Assembly (NCBI RefSeq): GCF_000590925.1
Contig: NZ_CP004372.1
Span: 1,345,001 to 1,409,000, forward strand
Source: Roseibacterium elongatum DSM 19469
Lineage (GTDB): Bacteria; Pseudomonadota; Alphaproteobacteria; Rhodobacterales; Rhodobacteraceae
DNA: 64,000 nucleotides
Direction: 5' to 3'
Positions within the stretch are counted from its first letter, which is position 1. Each line of letters opens with the position of its first letter. The notes below the pieces were generated by a model. That model was not told the DNA's origin, searched no databases, and was given only the letters and a program-made list of their open reading frames with translations. This document shows, piece by piece, positions 35,353 to 45,300 of this stretch. Both the position numbers and the translations under genes were made by a program.

Positions 35353-35367
35353 TTAACCGCCTGTTAA
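35353..35367 (+). promoter_or_regulatory. full CtrA-type box TTAA-N7-TTAA
   Basis: TTAA at 35353-35356, seven bases, TTAA at 35364-35367 followed by CC, matching the Alphaproteobacterial CtrA consensus exactly. It lies 52 bases before the start of the PAS protein gene, in a 99-base gap after regB. Confidence 0.6.
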
Positions 35368-35418
35368 CCGTTCTGCGTCACGCTGAGCGTCGGGGGCAAC
35401 CTGGCGCGAGGCTGAAGC

Positions 35419-37126
35419 ATGATCTTTCCGGACGGGGTGGCATATCTCGCATTCGCGGCGATCAGCCTGCTGACCGCGGTTCTGGCGCTGATCATGACCG
35501 CAAAGCTGGCGCCGGGGCGGGCCGCGCCGGATGCGCTGCGGCCCGCCGCCTTGCGGCCGCAACTCGACCTGCTGCACCGTTACGAGTTCCGCGAAGGCTA
35601 CCTGTTGTCGCCGGTCGCCGAGGGGGACGCCTTTCTGCCGGAGAACGCCGACCGCACCGGGGCCTATGACATGCTTGGCGAGGTCCTGGGCGGGCTGCAC
35701 CCGGACGTGCCCGGATGCATGCGCGCGCTGCGCAAACGCGGCGAGGCCTTTGCCCTGACAGGACAGATGGGGGATGACCGGCTATCGGTTTCCGGCCGGC
35801 AGGAAGAGGGGCGGCTGGTCCTGTCGGTCGGGCCGGCCGAGCCGGGCGATGGCCGCGCCGTGGTCGATGGCCAGACCTTTGCCAAGTTGCAGGAAGAGGT
35901 CGGCGACATGCGCGCGATCCTGGACGCGACGGCGATCCCGACCTGGAAACAGGACGACGAGCGGCGCATTGTCTGGGCCAACGCCGCCTATCTGGCGCTG
36001 GCCGAGCGTTTTCTGGCCGGCGAGCATGGGCGCGCATCGCTGGGCTGGCCGTTGCCGCAGGTGTTCGGCGACCAGGTGACCCCCCTGCCGGCACAAGGCA
36101 CCGTGCGCCGATGCAGCCTCGCGGCGGCCGACCCCGACGCCGCCGCGTGGTTCGAGGTCTCGGCCGAGCCGCAGCCGGGTGGCGCGGCGATCTGCATGGC
36201 GCGCCCGATCGACCGGCTGGTTGCGGCCGAAACCTCTCTGCGCAGTTTCGTGCAGACCCTGTCCAAGACCTTTGCCAGCCTGCCCACCGGGCTGGCCGTC
36301 TTCGACAAGCGCCGGAACCTTGTGATGTTCAACCCGGCACTGGTGACCCAATCGACCCTCGGGATCGACTTTCTGTCGGCGCGGCCCAGCCTGGTCGAGT
36401 TTCTCGACCATCTGCGCGAGCGGCGGCGCATGCCCGAGCCGCGCGATTACCGCAGCTGGCGTGACCAGATCGCCCGCTTGGAAGAGGGGGCGGCCGATGG
36501 CACCTATCAGGAATTGTGGACCCTGCCCGACGGCGACAGTTTGCGGGTGACGGGCCGGCCCCACCCCGACGGCGCGGTTGCGCTGCTGTTCGAGGATATC
36601 AGCCAGGAGGTGACGTTGACGCGGCAGTTCCGGGCCGATCTGGACCTCTACCGGTCCGTGCTCGAGGACGATGCCGCGGCCCTGGCGGTCTTTGGGCGCG
36701 ACGGGCAGATGATGCTGTCGAATGCCGCCTATGCCAAGCTCGTGGGGGGATGACCCGCGCACGGCCGACATCCCGCCGCGCCTGATCGATGCGACCCGCC
36801 TGTGGCAGGCGCGATGCCAGCCCACCGGCCTGTGGAGCGATATCCGTCAGTTCGCCGCGTTCCAGATCGACCGCGCGCCCTGGGTCGACGTGGTCACCAC
36901 GCAAGAGGACGAGCGCATCGCCTGCCGTGTCGCCCCCTTGCGCGGCGGGGCCACGCTTGTGCGGTTCCAGTCCCTCGAAAGCGATTGGACGGACCCGCTG
37001 GCCTGGCCGGCCATCGCCTCGGACAGTCAGGCGACCTATGCCCCGCCGCCCCGGCCCCGCGCCGTCGCCGGCATGGCCGAAGCGGCAATCCCGCCCTATG
37101 CGCCGCCGGTCCCGGACGACCGCTGA
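35419..37126 (+). CDS. PAS domain-containing membrane signalling protein (composite across a frameshift)
   Basis: A protein of about 568 residues once one G is removed from the six-G run near 36745, joining NAAYAKLVG to DDPRTADIPPRLIDATRLW. It begins with one membrane helix (residues 5-28) and then holds at least two, probably three PAS-like segments: ILDATAIPTWKQDDERRIVWANAAYLAL, TFASLPTGLAVFDKRRNLVMFNPALV, and VLEDDAAALAVFGRDGQMMLSNAAYAKL. No histidine kinase, GGDEF or EAL motif follows; the C terminus is a proline-rich tail. So it senses but has no recognised output, unless it works through a partner. It follows regB and precedes tsaE. Confidence 0.7.
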
Positions 37127-37153
37127 ACGGTCGTGCTTGCGGGGCGTTGTCGG

Positions 37154-37690
37154 ATGGCTACACTGCCGCCGATGACGACCGCCCCCCGATCCGACGATCT
37201 GCCCGACTGGCCCGTGCTGGCCCGTGTCGCCTTGCCCGCGCCCGAGGCAACCGACGCCTTGGCGCGGCGCTGGGCGGGCGTGTTGCGCAAGGGCGACGCG
37301 CTGCTCTTGTCGGGCGAGTTGGGCAGCGGAAAGACGCATCTGGCGCGGGCGCTGATCCGGGCGGCACTGGGGCCTGACGGGGCGCAAGAGGACATCCCCT
37401 CGCCGAGTTTCACCCTCGTGCAGACCTATGAGGCCCCGAGGGCCGAGATCTGGCACGCCGATCTTTATCGCCTGTCGCATCCCGACGAGATCTTCGAACT
37501 GGGCCTCGACGAGGCGATGGAGGGCGCGATCTGCCTGATCGAATGGCCCGAACGCATGGCCCCGGACTGGCCCACCGGGGCGGCGCTGGCTCGGCTGACG
37601 GTGAGCGGAGAGGACGCGCGTATGCTGGATCTGTCGGGTGCGGGGGATCTGGCCGCGCGCCTTGCGGCCTGTATCGGGGCCGCGCCATGA
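37154..37690 (+). CDS. tsaE: tRNA threonylcarbamoyladenosine synthesis ATPase TsaE
   Basis: ATPase partner of TsaB and TsaD in t6A37 formation. The P-loop GELGSGKTHLARALIRA is near residue 55, followed by IPSPSFTLVQTYE and WHADLYRLSHPDE, the family signatures, and LIEWPERM. The start is ambiguous: GTG 37133, ATG 37154 and ATG 37172 are in frame and none has a strong ribosome site. 37154 is taken as a compromise. The stop overlaps the kinase gene as ATGA. It heads an operon that runs through amgK, murU, addB and addA. Confidence 0.9.
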   Translation: MATLPPMTTAPRSDDLPDWPVLARVALPAPEATDALARRWAGVLRKGDALLLSGELGSGKTHLARALIRAALGPDGAQEDIPSPSFTLVQTYEAPRAEIWHADLYRLSHPDEIFELGLDEAMEGAICLIEWPERMAPDWPTGAALARLTVSGEDARMLDLSGAGDLAARLAACIGAAP

Positions 37691-38670
37691 GCGACCGGCA
37701 AGAGGCGTTTCTGGAGCGGTCAGGCTGGGGCGGCGCGCAGGCGGTGCGTCTGGCCGGCGATGCCTCACAGCGGTTCTATTTGCGGCTGACAGCCGCCGAC
37801 GGGGCGCGCGCGATCCTGATGGTCGCGCCCTGTGCGACGCCCGCCGAGCGCGCCAGCCTCGATGCATTTCGGCGCATCGGGGGGCATCTGCGTCACCTGG
37901 GCCTGTCCGCCCCCGAGGAATTCGCCGCCGAGCCCGACGCGGGCCTGATCCTTATGGAAGATCTGGGCGACATGACCCTGTCGCGCCTGCTGCAAGAGAG
38001 CCCGGCTGTCGCCGCGGACGCCTATGGCACAACGGCGCGGGTGTTGGCGCGGCTGGCGGCCGAGGCACCGCCGGCGGGCTTGCGTGCGCCCGATGCCGGG
38101 GAAATGGCCGAGATGGCCGATCTGCCTTGTGCCCTGCTGAAGGCTGAGGGCGGTGATGTCGGCGCCTTGCGCGCCCGGCTGCGCGCGGCCCTGACCCAGG
38201 CGCTGCGGCAACATTCCGGGGGCGCGCCGGGCCTTGCGCTGCGCGATGTTCATGGCGACAACCTGATCTGGCTGCCCGACCGCGCGGGCGCGGCCCGGAT
38301 CGGCCTGCTGGATTATCAGGACGCGCTGCGTCTGCCGTTGGGGTATGATCTGGCCTCGCTGCTCGATGATGTGCGGCGTGACATCCCCGCGGGTTGGCGA
38401 AAAAATCTTGTAGAAGATTTTTCGGCCCAGACCGCGATGCCCCGCCAAGAGGCCCAGGCGCGCATCGACACCCTGTCGTTGCAGCGCAACATCCGCATCC
38501 TTGGGGTTTTTCGGCGCCTTGCGACGCTGCATGGCAAGGCCGGGTATGCCCGGTTTCTGCCGCGCACGCGCAGCCTGATCCGTCGCGCGCTAGCCTCGCC
38601 CGAACTTGCGCCGCTACGCGCGCCGGTCGAGGAGCTGTTGCAGCGCACGGCGCATTGGAGCCTGCCATGA
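37687..38670 (+). CDS. amgK: aminoglycoside phosphotransferase-fold sugar kinase, AmgK-like (N-acetylmuramate/N-acetylglucosamine kinase)
   Basis: A 327-residue COG3178 kinase. GDASQRFYLRL near residue 24 forms the nucleotide loop, ILMEDLGDMTLSRLL the hinge, LRDVHGDNLIWL the catalytic loop (Asp near 182), and GLLDYQDALRLPLGYDLASLL the metal-binding DYQDA region. AmgK phosphorylates anomeric MurNAc or GlcNAc in the recycling route that bypasses new UDP-MurNAc synthesis. The following murU-like gene (ATGA overlap) strongly supports this. An AT-rich palindrome at 38398-38424 is embedded in the coding region (residues GWRKNLVEDFSAQ). Confidence 0.85.
   Translation: MSDRQEAFLERSGWGGAQAVRLAGDASQRFYLRLTAADGARAILMVAPCATPAERASLDAFRRIGGHLRHLGLSAPEEFAAEPDAGLILMEDLGDMTLSRLLQESPAVAADAYGTTARVLARLAAEAPPAGLRAPDAGEMAEMADLPCALLKAEGGDVGALRARLRAALTQALRQHSGGAPGLALRDVHGDNLIWLPDRAGAARIGLLDYQDALRLPLGYDLASLLDDVRRDIPAGWRKNLVEDFSAQTAMPRQEAQARIDTLSLQRNIRILGVFRRLATLHGKAGYARFLPRTRSLIRRALASPELAPLRAPVEELLQRTAHWSLP
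38398..38424. repeat. AT-rich palindrome inside amgK
   Basis: The arms are CGAAAAAATCTT and AAGATTTTTCG around GTAG, with one extra A on the left. It stands out against the GC-rich gene and stays in frame (encodes RKNLVEDFS). Confidence 0.5.
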
Positions 38671-39368
38671 CGCGCGCCTGCATGATCCTGGCCGCCGGGT
38701 TCGGCACGCGCATGGGCAGCCTGACGCAGGACCGGCCCAAACCCCTGATCGAGGTCGGGGGGCAGGCCCTGATCGATCATGCGCTGGCGGCGGCCCGCGC
38801 CGGGGCGGCGGCCCCGATCGCGGTCAATGGCCATTACCGGGCCGCGCAGATGCGCGACGCCGTCACCCGCCGCGGCGATGACCTGCATTTCCTGCAGGAA
38901 ACGCCGGATATCCTGGATTCGGGGGGCGGTGTGAAGAATGCGCTGTCCGTGCTGGGGCAGGCCCCGCTTTTCACGCTGAACGCCGATGCGGTCTGGTCCG
39001 GCCCCGACGCGTTGCCGACGCTCGAGGCCGCTTGGGACGGGGGGCGCATGGGGGCGCTTTTGCTGCTGGTACCGCGCGCACGGGCGGTGGGGCGCACGGG
39101 CGGCGGCGATTTCGGATTGGGGGCTGAGGGGCGGCTGCACTGGGACAAGGGACCGGACGGGTTTGTCTATACCGGGGCGCAAATCCTCGACCCCGCACCG
39201 GTGGCTGCGCGGAGGGAGCGCGTGTTCTCGCTGCGCGACATCTGGCAGGAGATGATGGACGAAGGCCGCCTGTTCGGGGTGGTCCATGCCGGGCATTGGG
39301 CCGATGTGGGCCATCCCGACGGGATCGCGGCGGCGGAACGGATGCTGGACGGTGACCATGCTGTTTGA
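38667..39368 (+). CDS. murU: nucleotidyltransferase, MurU-like (N-acetylmuramate alpha-1-phosphate uridylyltransferase)
   Basis: A 233-residue sugar nucleotidyltransferase. MILAAGFGTRMGSLTQDRPKPLIEVGG at residues 6-32 is the signature pyrophosphorylase loop; then VNGHYRAAQM, DSGGGVKNAL, FTLNADAVW and WADVGHPDGIAAAERML follow. With AmgK just upstream it would make UDP-MurNAc from recycled MurNAc-1-phosphate, the pathway described in Pseudomonas. Its 3' end overlaps the addB start by 11 bases. Confidence 0.85.
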   Translation: MTRACMILAAGFGTRMGSLTQDRPKPLIEVGGQALIDHALAAARAGAAAPIAVNGHYRAAQMRDAVTRRGDDLHFLQETPDILDSGGGVKNALSVLGQAPLFTLNADAVWSGPDALPTLEAAWDGGRMGALLLLVPRARAVGRTGGGDFGLGAEGRLHWDKGPDGFVYTGAQILDPAPVAARRERVFSLRDIWQEMMDEGRLFGVVHAGHWADVGHPDGIAAAERMLDGDHAV

Positions 39369-42339
39369 CCACGAGGCCGCGCCGCGGCTGTTCGCCACCC
39401 CGATCGGCGTCGATTTCTGCGCCGCCCTGATCGTGGGACTGGATGCGCGCCTGGCCACACAGCCGCCCGAGGCGATCGCGCGGGTCGAGATCCATGTGGC
39501 GAACGCCCGTCTGCAGCGCCGGATCCAGACGCTCTATGCCGAACGCGGGCCGGGGTTCTTGCCCCGCATCCGGCCGGTCACGGCGCTGGGCGATCTGGCC
39601 GATCTGGCGGGCCTGCCCCCGGCGATCTCGCCCCTGCGGTTGCGCTTGATGCTGGCCGAGCAGATCGGGCGGCTGATCGATGCCGCGCCCGATCTGGCCC
39701 CGCGCACCGCGCTTTATGACCTGTCGGACAGTCTGGCCGACCTGATGGCCGAGATGTTCGAGGAACGCGTGACGCCCGAGATGATCCATGATCTGGACGT
39801 GGGCAGCCATTCGGACCACTGGGCGCGGGCGCAGACCTTTGTCACCGCGATCACCGCGTATTTCGCCGAAGAGGCGTCGCTGACGCCCGAGGCGCGCGCG
39901 GCGCGTGTCACCGACCACCTGATCCGCCAGTGGGAGGTCGCCCCGCCCGGCCACCCGGTGATCGTGGCCGGATCGACCGGGTCGCGGGGGGCGACCGCAC
40001 GGCTGATGGCGGCGGTTGCGCGCCTGCCGCAGGGGGCGGTGATCCTGCCCGGCCTCGACCGCGAGATGCCGGCCGCGATCTGGGCGCGCCTGTTGCAGGA
40101 CCGTCAGGGGCAGGGCCTTGCGGGCGAGGATCATCCGCAATTCCGGCTGGCGCGGATTGCCGAGATGCTGGGGCTGGATCCTGCGACCCTGCCCGATTGG
40201 GCGCCGGCCATGACCCCGGTCAACCGCGCGCGCAACGCCGCCGTATCACTGGCCCTGCGCCCGGCCCCGGTGACCGATCAATGGCGCAAGGAGGGGCCGC
40301 ACCTGCCCGATCTTGGCGGCGCGTTCGAGGGCGTGACCCTGCTCGAGGCGCCCAGCCCGCAGATCGAGGCCGGGGCCATCGCGCTGCGCCTGCGACAGGC
40401 GGTGGATAAGGGGCGGCGCGGCGCGCTGGTGTCGCCCGACCGGATCCTGACGCGGCAGGTGGCCGCCGCGCTGGATCGCTGGCGCATCACGCCCGATGAC
40501 AGCGCGGGCACGCCCTTGGATCAGACCGTGGCGGGGCGTTTTCTGCGCTTGGTGGCCGAGGTCTTTTGCGGGCCGGTCACGGCCGAGGTCTTCGTGGCCA
40601 TCCTGTCGAACCCGATGTGCCATTCGGGAACGGATCGCGGCCCGCATCTGCGCCTGCTGCGCGAATTCGAGTTGCGCGGGTTGCGCGGCAAGACGGGGTT
40701 TCCCGACCCTGCGACGTTGAACGCCTGGGCCGCGCGCCAGGAGGATCCGGCCGCGCAAGAGTGGGCGGATTGGGTGGGTCGCGTCCTGTTGCCGCCGCAG
40801 GCCAATGGCGATCTGCCCTTTGCCGATCATGTCGCCCGCCATGTGGTGCTGGCCGAGGCGTTGGCGACGGGGCAGGCGGGGGCCGATACGGGCGAGCTGT
40901 ACCGCGAGGCGGCGGGCGAAGATCTGGCGCGGCTTCTGGCCGAATTGCGGGCCGAGGGGGGCGCGGGCGGCGCGATGAGTGCGCGCGACTACGCCGACAT
41001 GTTCGGCGGGCTGATCGCCGACCGGCAGGTGCGCGACGGGCTGCGCCCGCATGCCCAGGTCCTGATCTGGGGCACGCAGGAAGCCCGCGTTCAGGGCGCC
41101 GATCTGGTGATACTGGCGGGGTTGAACGAGGGCACCTGGCCCGCCGCGCCCGAGGCCGACCCGTGGATGAACCGCCCCTTGCGGGCGGCGGCGGGCCTGC
41201 GCCTGCCGGACCGGGTGATCGGCCTGTCGGCGCATGATTTCCAGCAGGCCATCGCCGCGCCCGAGGTCTGGCTGTCGCGGGCCAGACGCGATGCCGAAAC
41301 CGACACGGTGCCGGCGCGCTGGCTGAACCGTCTGACGAACCTGCTGGACGGGGCGAGCGAGACCTCCAAGGCGGTTCTGGACGGGATGCGCCACCGTGGC
41401 GATGCCTGGATCGCGATGGCCGAGGCGCTGGCCAGCCCGACCGAGGCGCAACTCGCCGCGGCGCGCCCGGCCTCGCGTCCGGCCCCGGCCCCGCCGCTTG
41501 CGGCTCGGCCCCGGCAATTGTCGGTCACGCAGGTCGAGACGCTGATCCGCGACCCCTACGAGATCTACGCGCGCAAAGTCTTGCGCCTGAAGCCGTTGGA
41601 GCCGTTGCGCCAGGACCCCGACGCGGGCGAGCGGGGCACCGTGCTGCACGATATCCTGCGGGTCTTTGTCGAGGAAACGCGCGCCGGCCTGCCCGCGCAT
41701 GCGGCGGCCCGCTTGATGGAGATCGCCGACGATGTTCTGGCCGCGCGTGCCCCATGGCCGGCCGCGCGCCGGGTCTGGCGCGCAAGGCTGGACCGTGTCG
41801 CGCCGCATTTCCTCAAGACCGAGGCCGAGCGGCGCAGCTGTGGCGCGCCATGGTTGCTGGAAAGCCCTGCCAGTTGGGGCGTGCCGGGGATGGCGGTGAC
41901 CCTGACCGGCACCGCCGACCGGTTGGACCGCCTGAGCGACGGGGGCGTGGCCATCTACGACTACAAGACCGGACAGGTGCCCAGCGAGGATCAGGAGCGC
42001 GCCTTTACCAAGCAATTGTGGATCGAGGCGCTGATGGCCGAGGATGGCGCCTTTGACGGGCAGGACGGCCCCGATCTGGCGGCGCATATCGCCTATCTGG
42101 GGCTGGGCGCGACCCCGGCGACGGTGGCCCATGATCCGACGCCGCAGGATCTGGCCGAGATTCGGGCCGGCCTGCAGCGCCTGTTGGGGCATTTCAACGA
42201 CCCGCGCACGGGCTATAGCGCGCGGCGCGCGGTGTTCGAGGCGCGCTATACGCGCGATTTCGACCATCTGGCGCGCTATGGCGAATGGGATGAAACCGAG
42301 GCGGCGCAGGTGCTGCCGGTGGGGCGGACCGATGACTGA
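39358..42339 (+). CDS. addB: double-strand break repair protein AddB
   Basis: The helicase-like and nuclease subunit of the AddAB recombination complex, functional equivalent of RecBCD. The 993-residue protein has the alphaproteobacterial AddB layout: an N-terminal helicase-like domain without an intact Walker A loop, an ILAGLNEGTWPAAPEADPWMNRPLR motif near residue 585, and a C-terminal nuclease with GTVLHDILRVFVEE and the catalytic IYDYKTGQVPSEDQ near 865. ATG 39358 overlaps murU; the open frame upstream is noise. It overlaps addA by 8 bases. Confidence 0.93.
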   Translation: MLFDHEAAPRLFATPIGVDFCAALIVGLDARLATQPPEAIARVEIHVANARLQRRIQTLYAERGPGFLPRIRPVTALGDLADLAGLPPAISPLRLRLMLAEQIGRLIDAAPDLAPRTALYDLSDSLADLMAEMFEERVTPEMIHDLDVGSHSDHWARAQTFVTAITAYFAEEASLTPEARAARVTDHLIRQWEVAPPGHPVIVAGSTGSRGATARLMAAVARLPQGAVILPGLDREMPAAIWARLLQDRQGQGLAGEDHPQFRLARIAEMLGLDPATLPDWAPAMTPVNRARNAAVSLALRPAPVTDQWRKEGPHLPDLGGAFEGVTLLEAPSPQIEAGAIALRLRQAVDKGRRGALVSPDRILTRQVAAALDRWRITPDDSAGTPLDQTVAGRFLRLVAEVFCGPVTAEVFVAILSNPMCHSGTDRGPHLRLLREFELRGLRGKTGFPDPATLNAWAARQEDPAAQEWADWVGRVLLPPQANGDLPFADHVARHVVLAEALATGQAGADTGELYREAAGEDLARLLAELRAEGGAGGAMSARDYADMFGGLIADRQVRDGLRPHAQVLIWGTQEARVQGADLVILAGLNEGTWPAAPEADPWMNRPLRAAAGLRLPDRVIGLSAHDFQQAIAAPEVWLSRARRDAETDTVPARWLNRLTNLLDGASETSKAVLDGMRHRGDAWIAMAEALASPTEAQLAAARPASRPAPAPPLAARPRQLSVTQVETLIRDPYEIYARKVLRLKPLEPLRQDPDAGERGTVLHDILRVFVEETRAGLPAHAAARLMEIADDVLAARAPWPAARRVWRARLDRVAPHFLKTEAERRSCGAPWLLESPASWGVPGMAVTLTGTADRLDRLSDGGVAIYDYKTGQVPSEDQERAFTKQLWIEALMAEDGAFDGQDGPDLAAHIAYLGLGATPATVAHDPTPQDLAEIRAGLQRLLGHFNDPRTGYSARRAVFEARYTRDFDHLARYGEWDETEAAQVLPVGRTDD

Positions 42340-45300
42340 GACGGGGCAGATGACCGCCGCGACCGAGGCACAGGTGATTGCGGCACGGCCTGATGCCTCG
42401 ACCTGGCTGTCGGCCAATGCGGGTTCGGGCAAGACGCGGGTGCTGACAGACCGTGTGGCGCGGCTCTTGCTGGATGGGGTCGAGCCCGAGCGCATCCTGT
42501 GCCTGACATACACCAAGGCCGCCGCGATGGAGATGCAGAACCGCCTGTTCAAACGTCTTGGTGCCTGGGCGATGGCGCAGGATGACGCCTTGCGCGACGT
42601 GCTGATGCAGGTGGGCGTGGGCGCGGATCGGCTGACGCCCGACCTGCTGTCCGAGGCACGCACGCTCTTTGCCCGCGCGATCGAGGCGCCGGGCGGTCTC
42701 AAGATCCAGACGATCCATTCCTTCTGTTCCTCGGTGCTGCGGCGCTTCCCGCTCGAGGCGCAGGTCTCGCCCGGGTTTACCGAGATCGACGAACGCGTGC
42801 AGGCCCGTCTGATCGCCGAGATCCTGGACCAGATGGCCGATGACCCGGCGGCACAGCACGCCATCGACGCGGTGGTGCCCTACCTGTCGGACGAGGCCGG
42901 GATCGTCGCCCTGGCGCGTGCCGCGGCCAGCAAGGCCGAGGCGCTGTCGGACCCGATGGGTTGGGAAGACATCTGCGCCTGGGTGGGCATCGATGCGGGC
43001 CTGACGGACGAGGGTGTGATCGCCCATGCCCTGACCGGCGAAGAACGGGACATTTGCGACTCGATCTGGCCGCATCTGGACCCCGAGGCGCGCAATACCG
43101 GCCGCTTGCACCGTGAATTGCGCGACATGCCGTGGGAAGAGATGACCCTGTCCACGCTTGCCGCGCTCGAAGACCTCTGCCTGTCGGGGGAAAAGACGAA
43201 AACGCCCTTTAACGCCAAGGGCGACAAGATCGGCAATGCCGCCATGCGCAAACAGATGGACCCGGACGCGCTGGCCGGGTGGGTCGCGCTGACCGAGCGG
43301 ATGGAGGCAACGCGCCCCTTGCGCGTGGGCCTGATCACGGCGCGGCGCATCCATGCGCTGCACCTGTTCGCCGCCGCATTCCTGCCGGCCTACGGGCGGG
43401 CCAAGCAGGCGCGCGGCTGGCTGGATTTCGACGACCTGATCGGCAAGACGCGCGCGCTGTTGAATGCGCCGGGGGTGGCGCAATGGGTGCTGTTCCGTCT
43501 GGACGGCGGGATCGATCACATTCTTGTAGACGAAGCGCAGGATACCAGCCCCGAGCAATGGGATATCGTCGCCCGCCTGGCCGAGGATTTCGCGGCAGGC
43601 GAAGGCGCGCGAGCCGACGTGACGCGCACCATTTTCGTTGTGGGCGACAAGAAACAGTCGATCTATTCCTTTCAGGGGGCGGACCCGGCAGGCTTCGACC
43701 GGATGCGCGATCTGTTTTCGGACCGGTTGCGCGGCATCGGTCAGACGCTGGCCGACCGCGAACTGGTCTGGTCCTTCCGCTCGGCCGCGCCGATCCTCGA
43801 TCTGGTCGACGCGGTCTGCGCAGGCGGGGCCGCGCCGGGGGTGGGCGAGGGCATTCTGCACAGGGCGTTCAAGGCCGACAAACCGGGACGGGTCGATCTG
43901 TGGCCGGTGATCCCCAAGGCCGACGACCCCGAAGACCCCGATTGGGACGATCCGCGCGACATCGTGGCCGAAGACCACCACAGCGCGCGTCTGGCCCGCC
44001 TGCTGGCCGACCGGATCGACGCGATGCTGGCCGAGGGACCCGAGATCGAGGTCGACGGCACGCGCCGCCCGGTTCAGGCGGGCGATATCCTGATCCTCGT
44101 GCAGCGCCGCTCCGCCCTGTTTCGCAAGATCATCTCGGAAATCAAGAAACGCGATTTGCCCATCGCCGGGGTGGATCGGGCGCAACTGACCGCGCCCATT
44201 GCGGTCAAGGACCTGATCGCGCTGATGCGGTTTCTGGCCACCCCCGAGGATGACCTGTCGCTGGCCGCCGTGCTGCGCTCGCCCCTGGCCGGGTGGGACG
44301 AAGATGCGCTTTTCCGGCTGGCGCATGGGCGCAAGGGCTACCTTTGGGGCGCGCTGCGTGCGCGGGAGGCCGATTGGCCCGAGACCGTCGCGATGCTGCG
44401 CGATTTGCGCAACCAGGCGGATTTCCTGCGGCCCTATGACCTGCTGGAACGTGCGCTGGTGCGCCATGACGGGCGGCGGCGTCTGATCGCGCGGCTGGGG
44501 TCCGAGGCCGAGGATGCGATCGACGCCATCCTGTCGCAGGCACTGAATTACGAACGGATGGAGGTGCCCAGCCTGACCGGGTTCGTCGGCTGGCTGGAGT
44601 CGGGTGAGGTGATGGTCAAGCGTGACCTCGCGCAGGCCAAGGGCCAGATCCGCGTGATGACGGTGCACGGGGCCAAGGGGCTGGAGGCACCGGTGGTCAT
44701 CCTGCCCGATTGCGCGCAGATGCGCGGGCGCCCGCCCGGTGTGCATCTGGTCACCCCCGAGGGCGGCGGCCCGCTGGTCTGGGCGGGCGTGCGCGGCGAC
44801 ATGACCGACCCGGTGCGCGCAGGCCAGATCGCCAAGTCCGAGCGTGACCGCGAAGAGGCCAACCGCCTGCTTTATGTCGCGCTGACACGGGCCGAAAGCT
44901 GGCTGATCGTGGCGGCGGCGGGGCCCGTCGGGACGGCCGCGGACGGGTCGTGGTACAACATCGTCAAAGCCGCGATGGAGGGGATGGGCACCACCCCCCT
45001 GACCGTGCCGGGGGCCGAGGGCGAGGGGGTGCGCCTGCAACGGGGCGATTTTCCGCTGCGGGGCAGGGCGGGGGCCGAGCGGGCGACGCGGCCGTCACTG
45101 CCGGCTTGGGTTGCGGCGCCGGCCCCGGTGGTGCAGCGCGCCGAGCGGGTGATCACCCCCTCGGATCTCGGCGGGGACAAGGCCCTTCCGGCCGAGGGTG
45201 GGGCGGGCGCGGCCGATGCGTTGCGCCGGGGGCGTCTGGTGCATCATTTGCTGGAACATCTGCCGCGTCTGCCGCAACCGTCCTGGGCCGCCGCCGCGCC

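Noticed and set aside
40246..45040. Very long minus-strand open frames (872 and 948 codons) opposite addB and addA
   Set aside because: They are antisense shadows in GC-rich genes with low-complexity Arg/Gly/His-rich translations and no domains; AddA and AddB on the plus strand are unmistakable.
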